From: 40-80 sp040394775
GTDB lineage: Bacteria; Bacteroidota; Bacteroidia; Flavobacteriales_D; Crocinitomicaceae
Assembly (NCBI GenBank): GCA_040394775.1
Contig: JBEBRN010000002.1
Location: 17,549 to 81,548 of the forward strand
Direction of reading: 5' to 3'
DNA: 64,000 nucleotides
Below the pieces are notes generated by a model that was not told the DNA's origin, searched no databases, and saw only the letters and a program-made list of their open reading frames with translations. The position numbers were made by a program, and so were the translations under genes. Of this stretch, positions 49,899-60,479 are shown one piece after another. Position 1 is the first letter of the stretch; each line of letters begins with the position of its first letter.

Positions 49899-52800
49899 AT
49901 GAACATAACAGAAATATCAATCAAACGTCCATCGCTGATTATTGTACTTTTCAGTGTATTTACCTTGTTGGGAGTTATTGGGTATAAAAATCTGAGCTAT
50001 GAGTTGATGCCGGACTTTAATCAACCTGTGGTGGTGATTCGGACCGTTTATCCAGGAGCTGAGCCGAATGAGGTGGAGACATCCGTTTCTCGAAAAATTG
50101 AAGATGCACTTTCGAATTTGGAAGGAGTCGATTATTTGGTAACGAAGTCTTTACCGAATGCGTCCATTATTATTGCGAACCTGAAATATGGAACTGACTT
50201 GGATCAAACGATGCAAGATGCGCAGCGTCATATCGACAATATACGAAAGGATTTACCGAAGGATATTCTAAATCCTGTAATGAGTAAAGTGTCTCCTAAC
50301 GACTTACCAATTATGTCGGTGAGTGCAACGAGTGACTTGAAACCAAGTGCGTTTTTCCAATTATTGAAAGATGATTATTTGCCCCAAATACAACAGATAA
50401 AAGGGGTTGCAGAAATAACAGTCTTAGGTGGAGAGGAACGAGAGTTTCAGGTAAAAGTAGATAAAGACAAGTTAAAAAGTTATAAGGTTTCGCTCTTTCA
50501 ACTGGTAGAAGCGATTAATCGTTCAGGAATTGATTTACCTGCGGGAAAAATACAAACTGATAAAGAGAGTAATTCCGTTCGTGTTGTAGGTAAGTTTGCG
50601 ACTATTAGCGATGTGCAAAATGTGCAAATTGCGATGCCTATGCCGGGAAGTCCAGTTTATATAAGAGATGTAGCTGAAGTTGTCGATGGCATAAAGGACA
50701 TCAGTTCTGTGAGTCGCTACAATGGTAAAAACGGCGTTGGATTATTGATTAAAAAACAAGGAGATGCCAACGCAGTCGATGTTTCTAGACTCATTCGAGA
50801 GAAATTTCAAACCATCGAAAAACAGCATGCTGGAACGGGCGCTCATTTTGTCGTAACAGATGATAGTACAGATAATACAATTGCTGCAGTGAACTCTGTT
50901 GTTTTTGACTTGATTTTAGCCGTCATATTGGTTTCTTTAGTGATGCTTTTATTCTTGCGAAGTTTCCGAAATTCATTAATTGTGGCAGTGGCCATTCCGA
51001 CTTCTTTAATCACCGCTTTTGCAGCAATGTGGTTATTGGGATATACCTTAAACTTGATGACTTTATTGGCGATGTCATTGGTTATCGGTGTTTTGGTCGA
51101 TGACGCCACCGTTGTACTTGAGAATATCCAACGCCATTTAGATATGGGAAAAGGAAAATGGCAGGCTGCGATGGATGGCCGTATGGAAATCGGTTTTTCT
51201 GCTATTTCAATTACTTTAGTCGACGTTGTCGTTTTCGTACCGATTCTTTTCCTTCAGGTTTTTGTGGCCGACATGTTACAGCAATTTGCGGTCGTTATCG
51301 TAGTAACGGTATTAACCAGTTTGTTAGTAGGATTTACCCTAACACCTTGGCTAGCTTCACGAATTGGTAAAAAAGAGGACTTACAACCGACGAATTTGTT
51401 TAACCGTTTCTTATTGTGGTTTGAGCACAACTTGGACAAATTCATTCATTGGTATGGTAGAAAACTCGAATGGGTGTTGAATCACAAACTGATTTTCACA
51501 GGCTTTGTATTATTGCTTTTTGTCGGAACGGCGGTCATGATGAAACAAGGAATTATTGGTAAAGAGTTAATTGCTACCGGAGACCAAGGAAAGTTCCGTT
51601 TGGCCTTAGAGTTTGATAAAAGCACTTCCATTCAGCAAAATAATTTGGTTTCTGAAAAGATAGAAAACTACATTATGAAGCAACCTGAAGTAGCAACGCT
51701 TTTCAGTAATGTCGGTGGGCCAAGTACAGGAATTGGTAGTTTAGGTGTGGGAATGGCGAACAAAACAGAGTTTACCATTCAGCTCAAAATGGATAAAGAA
51801 GAATTGAAAAAAGTTGGTCTTAAGAAAGTTCCTACGGAAAAATTCATGCGACAATTGAGAAGTGAATTGCAAGATAAATTTCCAAGTATCAACTTCTCAA
51901 TGATGGCACTAGGATTGGTTCCACGTACGGCACCGATTGAAATTACATTGAGTGGAAGTGATATCAGAAATGTGATGGCATCTGCTAATAAACTAAAGGC
52001 AGCGATTGAAGCGACACCAGGAGCTGACAATGTGCGTTTATCTGTTGAAGAAGGAAGTCCCGAATTAAAAGTGACACCAGATAAAGATAAAATGCAACGT
52101 TTGGGATTAAATACAGCGTATGTAGGTATGAATTTACGAACAGCTTTTACGGGAAATGATGACGCTTCACTGACCGAAAATGGCGTTGAATATCCGATTC
52201 GAGTTTGGTTGAATGAGTTTGATCGTCAAAGTTTATCCGATGTAGAGCAATTGAGTATTGTTAACCCAATGGGAATGCCGATTGAAGTGTCACAATTTGC
52301 AAGTGTGGTAAGAGACAATTCTCCTTCTTTGCTAGAACGAAAAGACCGTCAACCAGCAGTGACATTAACAGCTGATGCATTGGGAAGACCAGCAGGAACA
52401 GTAGCCGATGAGGTAGTAGCATTTGTGAATAAAAATCCACTTCCAGCAGGTGTTCAGATGACGTGGGGAAGTGATATCAAACGACAAAATGATAGTTTTG
52501 GTGCTTTGGGGTCCGTTTTGATTATTTCGTTTATACTGATTTACCTGATTATGGTCGCTTTGTACGACAGTTATATTTATCCGTTTGTGGCACTGTTTGC
52601 CATTCCAGTAGCAGCCATTGGAGCGTTTTTAGCCTTGAATTTATCCTTGAGCCATTTAAGTTTATTTGCCTTATTAGGACTAATCATGTTGATGGGGCTC
52701 GTCACCAAGAACTCTATTTTGATAGTCGATTTTACGAATCAAATTAAAGCAGAAGGAACGCACTATCGAGAAGCAATCATTCAAGCGAGTGTAGGTCGTT

Positions 52801-53045
52801 TACGCCCGATTTTGATGACTACTTTATCCATGGCAATTGGAATGTTACCTATTGCTTTAGCGACGGGAACATCCGCAGAATGGAAAAATGGCTTGGCGTG
52901 GGTCATTATTGGAGGATTGCTTTCTTCATTAGCATTGACCGTTTTCTTAGTGCCAATGGTGTATGATGTGGTCGATAAAGTGAAAGAGAAATTCAGTCTT
53001 AAGAAAACGCTTTCACAAATAGATATTGAAACAGATAAAGCATAA
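49899..53045 (+). CDS. RND efflux transporter permease (efflux operon 2)
   Basis: This 1048-residue inner-membrane pump is of the AcrB/HAE1 type. It starts MNITEISIKRPSLIIVLFSV, carries the TM4 proton-relay pair (VIGVLVDDATVVLENIQRH), a PN1/PN2 and docking architecture, and the TM10 Lys (GLVTKNSILIVDFTNQ). It ends in a charged cytosolic tail. Together with the adaptor and TolC genes upstream it makes a complete tripartite system controlled by TetR. It is distinct from the pump at 25585-28686 despite the same family. The transported compounds are unknown. Confidence 0.94.
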   Translation: MNITEISIKRPSLIIVLFSVFTLLGVIGYKNLSYELMPDFNQPVVVIRTVYPGAEPNEVETSVSRKIEDALSNLEGVDYLVTKSLPNASIIIANLKYGTDLDQTMQDAQRHIDNIRKDLPKDILNPVMSKVSPNDLPIMSVSATSDLKPSAFFQLLKDDYLPQIQQIKGVAEITVLGGEEREFQVKVDKDKLKSYKVSLFQLVEAINRSGIDLPAGKIQTDKESNSVRVVGKFATISDVQNVQIAMPMPGSPVYIRDVAEVVDGIKDISSVSRYNGKNGVGLLIKKQGDANAVDVSRLIREKFQTIEKQHAGTGAHFVVTDDSTDNTIAAVNSVVFDLILAVILVSLVMLLFLRSFRNSLIVAVAIPTSLITAFAAMWLLGYTLNLMTLLAMSLVIGVLVDDATVVLENIQRHLDMGKGKWQAAMDGRMEIGFSAISITLVDVVVFVPILFLQVFVADMLQQFAVVIVVTVLTSLLVGFTLTPWLASRIGKKEDLQPTNLFNRFLLWFEHNLDKFIHWYGRKLEWVLNHKLIFTGFVLLLFVGTAVMMKQGIIGKELIATGDQGKFRLALEFDKSTSIQQNNLVSEKIENYIMKQPEVATLFSNVGGPSTGIGSLGVGMANKTEFTIQLKMDKEELKKVGLKKVPTEKFMRQLRSELQDKFPSINFSMMALGLVPRTAPIEITLSGSDIRNVMASANKLKAAIEATPGADNVRLSVEEGSPELKVTPDKDKMQRLGLNTAYVGMNLRTAFTGNDDASLTENGVEYPIRVWLNEFDRQSLSDVEQLSIVNPMGMPIEVSQFASVVRDNSPSLLERKDRQPAVTLTADALGRPAGTVADEVVAFVNKNPLPAGVQMTWGSDIKRQNDSFGALGSVLIISFILIYLIMVALYDSYIYPFVALFAIPVAAIGAFLALNLSLSHLSLFALLGLIMLMGLVTKNSILIVDFTNQIKAEGTHYREAIIQASVGRLRPILMTTLSMAIGMLPIALATGTSAEWKNGLAWVIIGGLLSSLALTVFLVPMVYDVVDKVKEKFSLKKTLSQIDIETDKA

Positions 53046-53102
53046 AGGGAATTGGAATGCGGCATTTTAAAACTACTTTTGTATAACATAAATTAGAATA
53101 CT

Positions 53103-53552
53103 ATGAAATTTGTTTTAACCCTAATTTTGGGATTATTCCTGCTGTTTTTCTTCGGTTCATTTACTAAAGATTCGACGGATAATTATTCCGTGAAAATTGA
53201 AGTAGAAAACTTACGAAATGAAAAAGGGCACGTCCAATTTGCATTGTATAATAAAGACGGTTCTATTCCAGATGAACATTATAAGAAGTTCTATAAAATG
53301 GGAACAGCCGAAATTGTTGACGGTAAATCCACTTATACATTTACCAATTTATCCGAGGGAACGTATGCCGTGAATATTCTACATGACGAAGATAAAAATG
53401 GCAAAATTGACAAAGGATTTATTTTACCAAAAGAAGGAATCGGTTTTTCGAATTATCAATCTATTGGACTTTCTAATCGACCTAGTTTTCCAAAAGCGAG
53501 CTTTGTCGTTAAGGGAGATCGAAAGATTAAGGTGAAGGTGATTTATATGTGA
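53103..53552 (+). CDS. DUF2141 domain secreted protein
   Basis: This 149-residue protein has a hydrophobic signal segment (FVLTLILGLFLLFFFGSF) and a DUF2141 domain. The domain pattern is clear: VKIEVENLRNEKGHVQFALYN, TFTNLSEGTYAVNILHDEDKNGKID and GFILPKEGIGFSN. DUF2141 proteins are common in Bacteroidota and Proteobacteria, probably periplasmic, with no defined role. The gene follows the RND pump by 57 bases and may be the last gene of efflux operon 2. A fragment matching its 3' end recurs at 62924-62953. Confidence 0.85.
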   Translation: MKFVLTLILGLFLLFFFGSFTKDSTDNYSVKIEVENLRNEKGHVQFALYNKDGSIPDEHYKKFYKMGTAEIVDGKSTYTFTNLSEGTYAVNILHDEDKNGKIDKGFILPKEGIGFSNYQSIGLSNRPSFPKASFVVKGDRKIKVKVIYM

Positions 53553-53627
53553 TATTTTCTATGATATAGAACACTTTTTTAAGAGTTCGAAGACGTGAAA
53601 AAATTGTAGAGCTCAATTAGAGTAATT

Positions 53628-54344
53628 CTAAACCTTTTTAAAATATTTAAAAACATCTTCTCTAAAGGGAGAACTAACTGGAATTATTTTGTCTTCTATC
53701 AGTAAAGTACTTTTATCAAACCCATCTATATTCGATAAATTCACAATATAAGAACGGTGAACTCTTATTAATTGAGGAGAAGATAATTGTTTTTGAAAAT
53801 GATTTAAATTAAAAGAAAACGTGTAATTGCTATCTTTTGCATAGACTGTACAATAGCTTCCATCAGCCTCAATATACAATACGTCTTCTAAAAGTACTTT
53901 TCGGTGATATTCTCCCTGTTTGACAAAAATAGCATCTAGTTGAATATTTTTTTCCTCGTTTTGAATGACAGCTTCGTTATGTCTGTTTAATGCTAATTCA
54001 ATAGCAATGACTAAATCCCTGTAATGATAGGGCTTCGTTATAAAGGCATGTGGTCCCGTTTTTATAGCTCTAGAGACAAATTGAGAACTCGTATTTGACG
54101 TAACATAAATGATGGGCATAGGAAATTGTTCGTTGATGATTTTGGCTGTCTCAATTCCATCTATATTACCTTTGATATTAATATCCATTAAAATTACATG
54201 AGGAAGATTCTCTTCGATAGATTTTAAGGCTTCATCGCTAGACATAGCAATACCTGTTATTTCAAAACCATCTGCGGTTAAATCGCTAGCAATATCTTCT
54301 GCGATTAGAACTTCATCCTCAACAATGAGTATTTTAATTTTCAT
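53628..54344 (-). CDS. LytTR-family response regulator
   Basis: This 238-residue regulator has a receiver domain (1-120) with the acidic pocket at E9-D10, phospho-acceptor Asp54 (VILMDINIKG), Thr82 and Lys104 (FITKP). A C-terminal LytTR DNA-binding domain follows (about 140-238: EADGSYCTVYAKDS, LIRVHRSYIVNLSNIDGFD). It is paired with the histidine kinase gene directly upstream: the kinase stop codon and this ATG are adjacent with no gap. Targets are unknown; the divergent neighbour is a T9SS adhesin gene. Confidence 0.92.
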   Translation of the reverse strand: MKIKILIVEDEVLIAEDIASDLTADGFEITGIAMSSDEALKSIEENLPHVILMDINIKGNIDGIETAKIINEQFPMPIIYVTSNTSSQFVSRAIKTGPHAFITKPYHYRDLVIAIELALNRHNEAVIQNEEKNIQLDAIFVKQGEYHRKVLLEDVLYIEADGSYCTVYAKDSNYTFSFNLNHFQKQLSSPQLIRVHRSYIVNLSNIDGFDKSTLLIEDKIIPVSSPFREDVFKYFKKV

Positions 54345-56342
54345 TTAAACGAGTTTATAATCTTTAATTAAAATGGAGTAATTTAATCCATCTTCATAGA
54401 TGAGTGTCAATTCTCCATTTAATTGTCGAATTAAAGACTTAACAAGTTTTGAGCCAAAAGATACTGAGTTATTAATTTCATCTGGATTTCCTTTTCCGTT
54501 ATCTTTGATTTGTAGAACTAATCCCTCTGGTTTTTGCTCTAGTTTCACGGTTAATTTAGGTGATTCAATGTTGGTGTATGCGTACTTAAACGCATTGATA
54601 ACCAATTCATTAATGATTAATCCAATTGGAATAGCGGTGTCCACATCTAATTTTACTCTATCTAGACTTGTGTTTACTTCTATTAAGGATTGATTGACAC
54701 CAAATGAATCCATTAATCCATCTATTAACTTCACGGTATAATCATTCATTTCGATACCCGAGAAATTGTCGTTTTGATAGAGCATTTTGTGAATTAACCC
54801 CATGGATTTAACTCGCTCTTTACCTTCCGATATTGCTCTTTTAGCGGATTCGTCGGTGATACTCTTTTCTTGTAAACTTAATAGACTCGAAATAACTTGA
54901 AGATTATTCTTCACCCGGTGATGAATTTCACCCAAAAGCACTTTGTTTTCATTATTTTGCTTTTCAATAATAGCCTTCTGTTTACGTGATAATTTTAGCT
55001 TTTGATAGAAGATGATAAAGAAGATGATGACAATTAGAAGAAGTAAAATAACACTTACTAATATAATATATTGAACCTGAGATTTTGCTTTTTCAACAGC
55101 CATGTCACGCTTGTAATCTTTCTTTTGTTGAGCAATTGTTTCTTCTTTTTGTTTCGTGTCGAACTCTGTTTCTAATCGTGCAGCATTATTTTTATATTCT
55201 ACGGTATTTAAACTATCACTAATTTCAGAATATGAAATGTAATAATCCAACGCTTCCTTATAACGCCCTGTTTCTTGATATGCCTTTGATAATCCTTTAT
55301 AGGCATTCATCTTGAGATTCGGCGTTTCTATTTCATCACAAATAACCATTCCTTTTTTGTAGTCATCGATTGCCCCTGAATAATCCTTTAGTTTCATTTT
55401 CAAGTTTCCGATGTTAATTAAAGAAGTAGCTAATCCACTTCTATCTTTAATTTCTTCTTTAATAGCTAAACTCTTTAAATGGTAGTCTAATGCTTTTTTG
55501 TAATCTTTGAGATCATCGTAAACGAGCGCAATATTATTATAGATGGTGCCTAAATAAAATGGACTATTTAATTTTTCAAAATAATGTAATGACTTTAAGT
55601 TGTAGATTAATGCACTGTCTAGGCGATTCAACTGTTGATATATCATTCCAATATTACCATACGAAGTGGCAACAAACTGCTCGTCATTCATTAACACATG
55701 AATATGAGCCGATTTCTTATAATACATTAATGCTTGGTCAAAGTCGCTTAAGTAATACATGACATTTCCAATGTTACTATAGCTTGAAGCTATTCCCAAA
55801 GAGTCACGGGCTATTTTAAATTCACGATTACTTTGCGTATGGTATTCCATTGCCTCCTTATACTTTCCAGTATTTTCAAATATATGTCCCATTCCAGAAT
55901 AACTGTCACCTATTCCTTTGTTATAATTAGAACGATTACCTAATTGAGCGGCAATTAGATAGTATTTTTTAGCGTTATCGAATTCCGTTAAATTCTTGTA
56001 CGATATCGCAATTCGATTGATTTGATCGATACTTTCTCTATTGGTGGAGTCATTTTGCAATTTAATAAAAGTATTAAACTCAGTGATGGCTTCCGCGAAC
56101 TTCCCTTTTTTCTGTAACAGATATCCCTTAAGGAAATGATATTGAGATTGTGCATATAGATTCGATTTCGTAGTCTCTTTCCGAAAGGCTTCTAACATTA
56201 CATTGGCAGAATCATTATTAGACTGAATGTATTGTTTGATTTTTCCTACTTTGATATTAACGGCTAAACTATCACTACTGAATCCATTCATATGAAAGTT
56301 AGCTAAAAGTAGAAAAATTAATAGTGTTCTAAAGTTTTTCAT
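54345..56342 (-). CDS. TPR sensor histidine kinase (HisKA_2 family)
   Basis: This 665-residue sensor has a signal peptide and about eight tetratricopeptide repeats in the periplasmic part (for example SYSNIGNVMYYLSDFDQAL, IYNNIALVYDDLKDYKKAL). One membrane helix (YIILVSVILLLLIVIIFFII) and a HisKA_2 phospho-acceptor domain follow, with GEIHHRVKNNLQVISSLLSL (His474/475), and a HATPase_c domain (NELVINAFKYAY, IKDNGKGNP). I start at ATG 56342, four codons inside the longer frame, to put the signal peptide first. With the adjacent LytTR regulator it forms a two-component system. A -7 box lies at 56369-56376. Confidence 0.9.
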   Translation of the reverse strand: MKNFRTLLIFLLLANFHMNGFSSDSLAVNIKVGKIKQYIQSNNDSANVMLEAFRKETTKSNLYAQSQYHFLKGYLLQKKGKFAEAITEFNTFIKLQNDSTNRESIDQINRIAISYKNLTEFDNAKKYYLIAAQLGNRSNYNKGIGDSYSGMGHIFENTGKYKEAMEYHTQSNREFKIARDSLGIASSYSNIGNVMYYLSDFDQALMYYKKSAHIHVLMNDEQFVATSYGNIGMIYQQLNRLDSALIYNLKSLHYFEKLNSPFYLGTIYNNIALVYDDLKDYKKALDYHLKSLAIKEEIKDRSGLATSLINIGNLKMKLKDYSGAIDDYKKGMVICDEIETPNLKMNAYKGLSKAYQETGRYKEALDYYISYSEISDSLNTVEYKNNAARLETEFDTKQKEETIAQQKKDYKRDMAVEKAKSQVQYIILVSVILLLLIVIIFFIIFYQKLKLSRKQKAIIEKQNNENKVLLGEIHHRVKNNLQVISSLLSLQEKSITDESAKRAISEGKERVKSMGLIHKMLYQNDNFSGIEMNDYTVKLIDGLMDSFGVNQSLIEVNTSLDRVKLDVDTAIPIGLIINELVINAFKYAYTNIESPKLTVKLEQKPEGLVLQIKDNGKGNPDEINNSVSFGSKLVKSLIRQLNGELTLIYEDGLNYSILIKDYKLV

Positions 56343-56368
56343 AGGTGGATACAAATAGTTAATGATTA

Positions 56369-56376
56369 CAAATATA
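56369..56376 (-). promoter_or_regulatory. Candidate -7 box of the kinase-regulator operon
   Basis: The minus strand reads TATATTTG (TANNTTTG), predicting a start near 56365 and a 22-base leader before ATG 56342. No TTG at the standard -33 spacing. Confidence 0.4.
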
Positions 56377-56597
56377 ATTATTTAATGCATAATTAATTAG
56401 TTGTTTGGATGTTTCATGAAATATACTTTTATAAAAAAACCAAGCTTCTAAAATACTTTACAAAGGGAATGTGCTTACTTGTAAAGGAATAGTATATGCT
56501 TACAAAAAAGAATATTTCAGTTGAGAAATAATACGGAATTTCACTTTTAATTAAATAAGCTACGAGCTATTTTAAAAATAGAATTAAATAATAAATT

Positions 56598-59500
56598 ATG
56601 ATAAAAAAAGTAACTTTAATTGCTCTTGTACTCATGAGCATCAACCTTGTTTTTGCTCAAAGTATGGTGAAAGACATTAATCCAACTACTTCGAGTTCGC
56701 CGAATGAATTTGCAGCTCTAGGCTACGACTTGTATTTTTCCGCTGATGATGGAACAAACGGTAGAGAGTTATGGAAAAGTGATGGAACGGCTACTGGAAC
56801 TGTAATGGTTAAGAATATTAGATCTTCTTCAGGTAGTTCTAATCCAAGATATTTAAAGGCATTCAATGGTAAGGTATATTTTTCAGCAGATGACGGAACT
56901 GGGGAAGCTTTATGGATGAGCGATGGAACTGCATCAGGAACCGAAAAAATAATAAAAGGAACCATCGTTTCTACGAAAGAAACTTTTCATGAGATGAATG
57001 GCATGCTGTATTTTTGTTTTAATGATGGATCAAGCGATTACGCGCTTTGGAAAACCGATGGTACCGTATCAGGTACAGAATTAGTAAAGGATATTAGTCC
57101 AAGTGCTAATAGTGTCATTTATTCAATAATCCATATCAATAATACGCTTTATTTTTTAGGAAGACCAACTTCGGGAGCTGGGGCAATATATCAATTATGG
57201 ATAAGTGATGGAACCACTTCAGGAACGACTCAATTAAAAGCAGGATTGGAATATACCGATGAATTAGTGGTAAATAATGGTGCTCTTTATTTTCCAAATG
57301 GAACAAATAAGTCCGAGTTATGGACAAGTGATGGAACGATTGCAGGAACAGTCATAGTACAAAGTATGAGTGCTAGTGATCCAATAATGTATTTGACCAG
57401 TTTTAATAATAACCTATTTTTTTCAGCTGACGATGGTGTAAATGGTAGAGAGTTATGGACGAGTGATGGAACGCCTTCAGGAACTAATATGGTAACAGAT
57501 ATTTATTCTGGTGTAACAGGAAGTGCTCCGAGATACTTAACGGTATTTAACGGCCTTCTTTATTTTTCTGCTAACGACGGTGTAGTTGGACATGAATTAT
57601 GGGCAAGTGATGGAACAGCGGTTGGTACTGTATTGTTAAAAGATATAAATACAGGGTCTGCTAATGGAGGGCCAAATTATTTTACTGAGGTAAATGGTAA
57701 ACTCTACTTTTCAGCTACAAAAACAGGATTTGGAGCTGAGTTATGGGAAACAGACGGTACTACAGGTGGTACGCAAATGACTAAAGATATACGAGTTGGG
57801 ACTACTGGAAGTAATCCCTCAAATTTAATAGATGTAGATGGCACGCTTTACTTCAGTGCAGGTGATGGAGTTGGAGGAGGCTACGGAGGTAGCAACGTTG
57901 AATTATGGTCTTTAGAACCATGTACGGCTTACCCACCTCAATTAATGTCAATTTATAATGCCCATACAGACTATAATGCAGCCTGTTCTGAAGATAGCAT
58001 TGTTTTATTTGTTGCTTCGGGAACGTTAAACGGAGGCACCGTTTGGGAATGGTACACAGACGGATGTGGTGTAACATCAATAGGTTCAGGAGATAGTATT
58101 ACAGTTGCTCCTATAAATACAGGAAGTACAAACACTACGATTTCCTATTATGCCAGAACAGAAGGAGGTTGTATAGGGTCTACTGGTAATGATTGTCAAA
58201 AGATAGATATTACCGTTTTACCTTTACCAATATTGCATCTAGTAGCAGATGATTCGACGATTTGTTTTCAAAAAAATGCAAAGTTAACTGTTTCTGGAGC
58301 AGATTATTATAATTGGGATAATGGATTGGGTAGTGGAAGTCCCAAAACAGTTTATCCAACTGCTGATAGCACATTTAGTGTCATTGGTCGAACATCTCGT
58401 AGTTTCCCAAATACAAATGGATACAGTACGAGTAGTGTATACTGCTATAGTAAAAGAGATTCTTTAAAAATAATCGTCAATCCATTACCAAATGTTAATG
58501 CAGGAGCCGACAGAACGGTTTGTATTAAATCAAGAATAACTCTTGAGGGAAGTGGAGCTGAAACATACACATGGAACGGTGGAAAACAAAATGGAGTTCC
58601 CTTTTTACTTTATTATCCAGCGACCATTACTTATACTGTAACAGGTACCGATTCTAATGGCTGTATCGCTAAAGATGAAGTGGACATTACAGTGACTGCT
58701 GATGAGGCACCAAATGTTAACCTATCTGCGGATGCATATTCAGTATGTCAAACGGGAAGTGTCACATTAACGGCGTCTGGAAATTCGTCTCTTTATACAT
58801 GGAGTCATAGTTTGGGTGGTGGAGCTACAAAAACAGTTTCACCTACTGCTACAACTACTTATTCCGTCACTGGAACTGGAACAAATGGCTGTACGAATAC
58901 TGCTTCAAAAACAATTGTTTACTCGGCTGCTTATCCCGTTTTCACGATTGCAGCAGAAAAAGATTCTGTTTGTGAGGGAACGTATGCTAAGTTAAGTGTT
59001 GTAGGTGCTAACGAATCTAGTTTTTCTTGGAGCTGGCCATATAGCGGAGAATCAGGGAGGTCAATGTGGACAATTCAAAACTCTACAACTACCTATACTG
59101 CAACAGCATATAATGGTTGTACGACGATTGATTCTATTACCATTGTGACAAATCTAAAACCAACTATTGCAGTTACTGCCGATACCACTTATTTATGTGG
59201 TGGTGGAAGTGCGACACTTACTGCTACAGGCGATGCTGCAACGTATCTTTGGTCAGAAGATTTGTCAACGGATCCTACTCTGGTAGTAACACCAACAGCC
59301 ACAAAGACGTATCCTGTACAAGGGATATCTATACACGGTTGTACGAGCATTGCTAGTATAAAAATATATGCGGCATCCGCTCCACTGGTATTTTCTATTA
59401 CTGCCGATCAAGATACATTGTGTAGTGGTGATTCGACTAAAATAATGATATCGAATACTACAGGTGCTACTGTTACGTGGAACAATAATCAAAGTAATTT

Positions 59501-60347
59501 AGCGATACAAACGGTGACACCACCAACGACGACGACTTATATAGCAACTGTTTCTAATGGATGCCTTAAGAAAGACAGCATCACGATATATGTAAAACAA
59601 TCACCGAATGCGAACATAGGTCCAGATACTTTATTTGTTTGTGATCAACAAGCTTTAGCTTTCGGAATAGATACAACAGGCCAAAATATTAGTTCTTACT
59701 ATGTAGCGAATTTCTCTAATACAGTTAATAATGATTCTTTATTCTTTATTTATGATATGTATAACCCGATTTCAGCTATCTATTCTGAGGTTGTCGGTAT
59801 GAACGGTTGTATTAGTAAAGACCGAGTACTATTAGAGGATAATGAAATTAAAAATATGTCACTTGCTTACCCATCATTAAATGATCCAAGTATGAGTTTT
59901 TCAATTGCAAATATGCCAAGCAATGTTGATTTCTGGTATTGGGATTTTGGTGATGGAGATACACTTTCAGGAAATGCTAATCCAGTGCATGAATACGATG
60001 AAAATGGGACTTACGAAGCTTGTTTAATCGCTGTAAATGAATGTGGAGCAGATACAAGCTGTATTACATTTGGTATTTACAATGCATCAGGAGTAGGTGT
60101 GAAAAAGCAATCTTTCTTAAGCGAAGTCAAAGCCTATCCAAATCCAAGTGAAGGTGAATACATCATCGAAGGATTGAATGAAGCTACGTTAGTAGTTGTC
60201 AGCAATAGCTTAGGTCAAATAATTAGCAAGGAAGAAGTAACAACAAATACTTCTAAAATAGACTTAAGAAATCATGCGAAAGGCGTTTACTTACTGCAGT
60301 TAAGTACAAGTAATGCAGAAAGAACAATACGTTTGATAAAACTATAA
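56598..60347 (+). CDS. ELWxxDGT-repeat adhesin with Ig/PKD modules and type A T9SS tail
   Basis: This 1249-residue secreted protein has a signal peptide (IALVLMSINLVFAQ). Residues about 25-450 hold at least eight ELWxxDGT propeller repeats (ELWKSDGT, ALWMSDGT, QLWISDGT, ELWETDGT and others), about 45-55 residues apart. Then come several Ig-like repeats of the LTASGxxxxYTWS type (about 540-1050), a PKD domain (WYWDFGDGD, HEYDENGTYEACLIAVN) and a C-terminal Por_Secre_tail (VKAYPNPSEGEYII, GVYLLQLST). It is therefore a T9SS type A cargo on the surface, probably adhesive. It is divergent from the kinase-LytTR pair and followed by a terminator. Confidence 0.9.
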   Translation: MIKKVTLIALVLMSINLVFAQSMVKDINPTTSSSPNEFAALGYDLYFSADDGTNGRELWKSDGTATGTVMVKNIRSSSGSSNPRYLKAFNGKVYFSADDGTGEALWMSDGTASGTEKIIKGTIVSTKETFHEMNGMLYFCFNDGSSDYALWKTDGTVSGTELVKDISPSANSVIYSIIHINNTLYFLGRPTSGAGAIYQLWISDGTTSGTTQLKAGLEYTDELVVNNGALYFPNGTNKSELWTSDGTIAGTVIVQSMSASDPIMYLTSFNNNLFFSADDGVNGRELWTSDGTPSGTNMVTDIYSGVTGSAPRYLTVFNGLLYFSANDGVVGHELWASDGTAVGTVLLKDINTGSANGGPNYFTEVNGKLYFSATKTGFGAELWETDGTTGGTQMTKDIRVGTTGSNPSNLIDVDGTLYFSAGDGVGGGYGGSNVELWSLEPCTAYPPQLMSIYNAHTDYNAACSEDSIVLFVASGTLNGGTVWEWYTDGCGVTSIGSGDSITVAPINTGSTNTTISYYARTEGGCIGSTGNDCQKIDITVLPLPILHLVADDSTICFQKNAKLTVSGADYYNWDNGLGSGSPKTVYPTADSTFSVIGRTSRSFPNTNGYSTSSVYCYSKRDSLKIIVNPLPNVNAGADRTVCIKSRITLEGSGAETYTWNGGKQNGVPFLLYYPATITYTVTGTDSNGCIAKDEVDITVTADEAPNVNLSADAYSVCQTGSVTLTASGNSSLYTWSHSLGGGATKTVSPTATTTYSVTGTGTNGCTNTASKTIVYSAAYPVFTIAAEKDSVCEGTYAKLSVVGANESSFSWSWPYSGESGRSMWTIQNSTTTYTATAYNGCTTIDSITIVTNLKPTIAVTADTTYLCGGGSATLTATGDAATYLWSEDLSTDPTLVVTPTATKTYPVQGISIHGCTSIASIKIYAASAPLVFSITADQDTLCSGDSTKIMISNTTGATVTWNNNQSNLAIQTVTPPTTTTYIATVSNGCLKKDSITIYVKQSPNANIGPDTLFVCDQQALAFGIDTTGQNISSYYVANFSNTVNNDSLFFIYDMYNPISAIYSEVVGMNGCISKDRVLLEDNEIKNMSLAYPSLNDPSMSFSIANMPSNVDFWYWDFGDGDTLSGNANPVHEYDENGTYEACLIAVNECGADTSCITFGIYNASGVGVKKQSFLSEVKAYPNPSEGEYIIEGLNEATLVVVSNSLGQIISKEEVTTNTSKIDLRNHAKGVYLLQLSTSNAERTIRLIKL

Positions 60348-60361
60348 AATAAGAAGTTACT

Positions 60362-60393
60362 AAAAGCCCAAACGATCTCGTTTGGGCTTTTTT
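60362..60393 (+). terminator. Terminator of the ELWxxDGT adhesin gene
   Basis: A perfect 13-bp stem (60362-60374 with 60379-60391, core GCCCAAACG), ATCT loop and a run of six T at 60388-60393, 14 bases after the stop codon. Confidence 0.92.
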
Positions 60394-60479
60394 CTAAATG
60401 TAATATTTCCATAAAAAGGTAATAATCAATCCTATTTAATTTAAAGCACTACTTTTATAATCATAAAATTTACAAAAAA

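Noticed and set aside
25585..53045. The two RND efflux operons as a recent segmental duplication
   Set aside because: Gene order is alike, but the proteins are clearly diverged, the regulators belong to different families and accessory genes differ.
53569..53588. Hairpin after the DUF2141 gene (GAACACTT/AAGAGTTC)
   Set aside because: One mismatch in eight pairs, low GC and no U-run after it; too weak to call a terminator.
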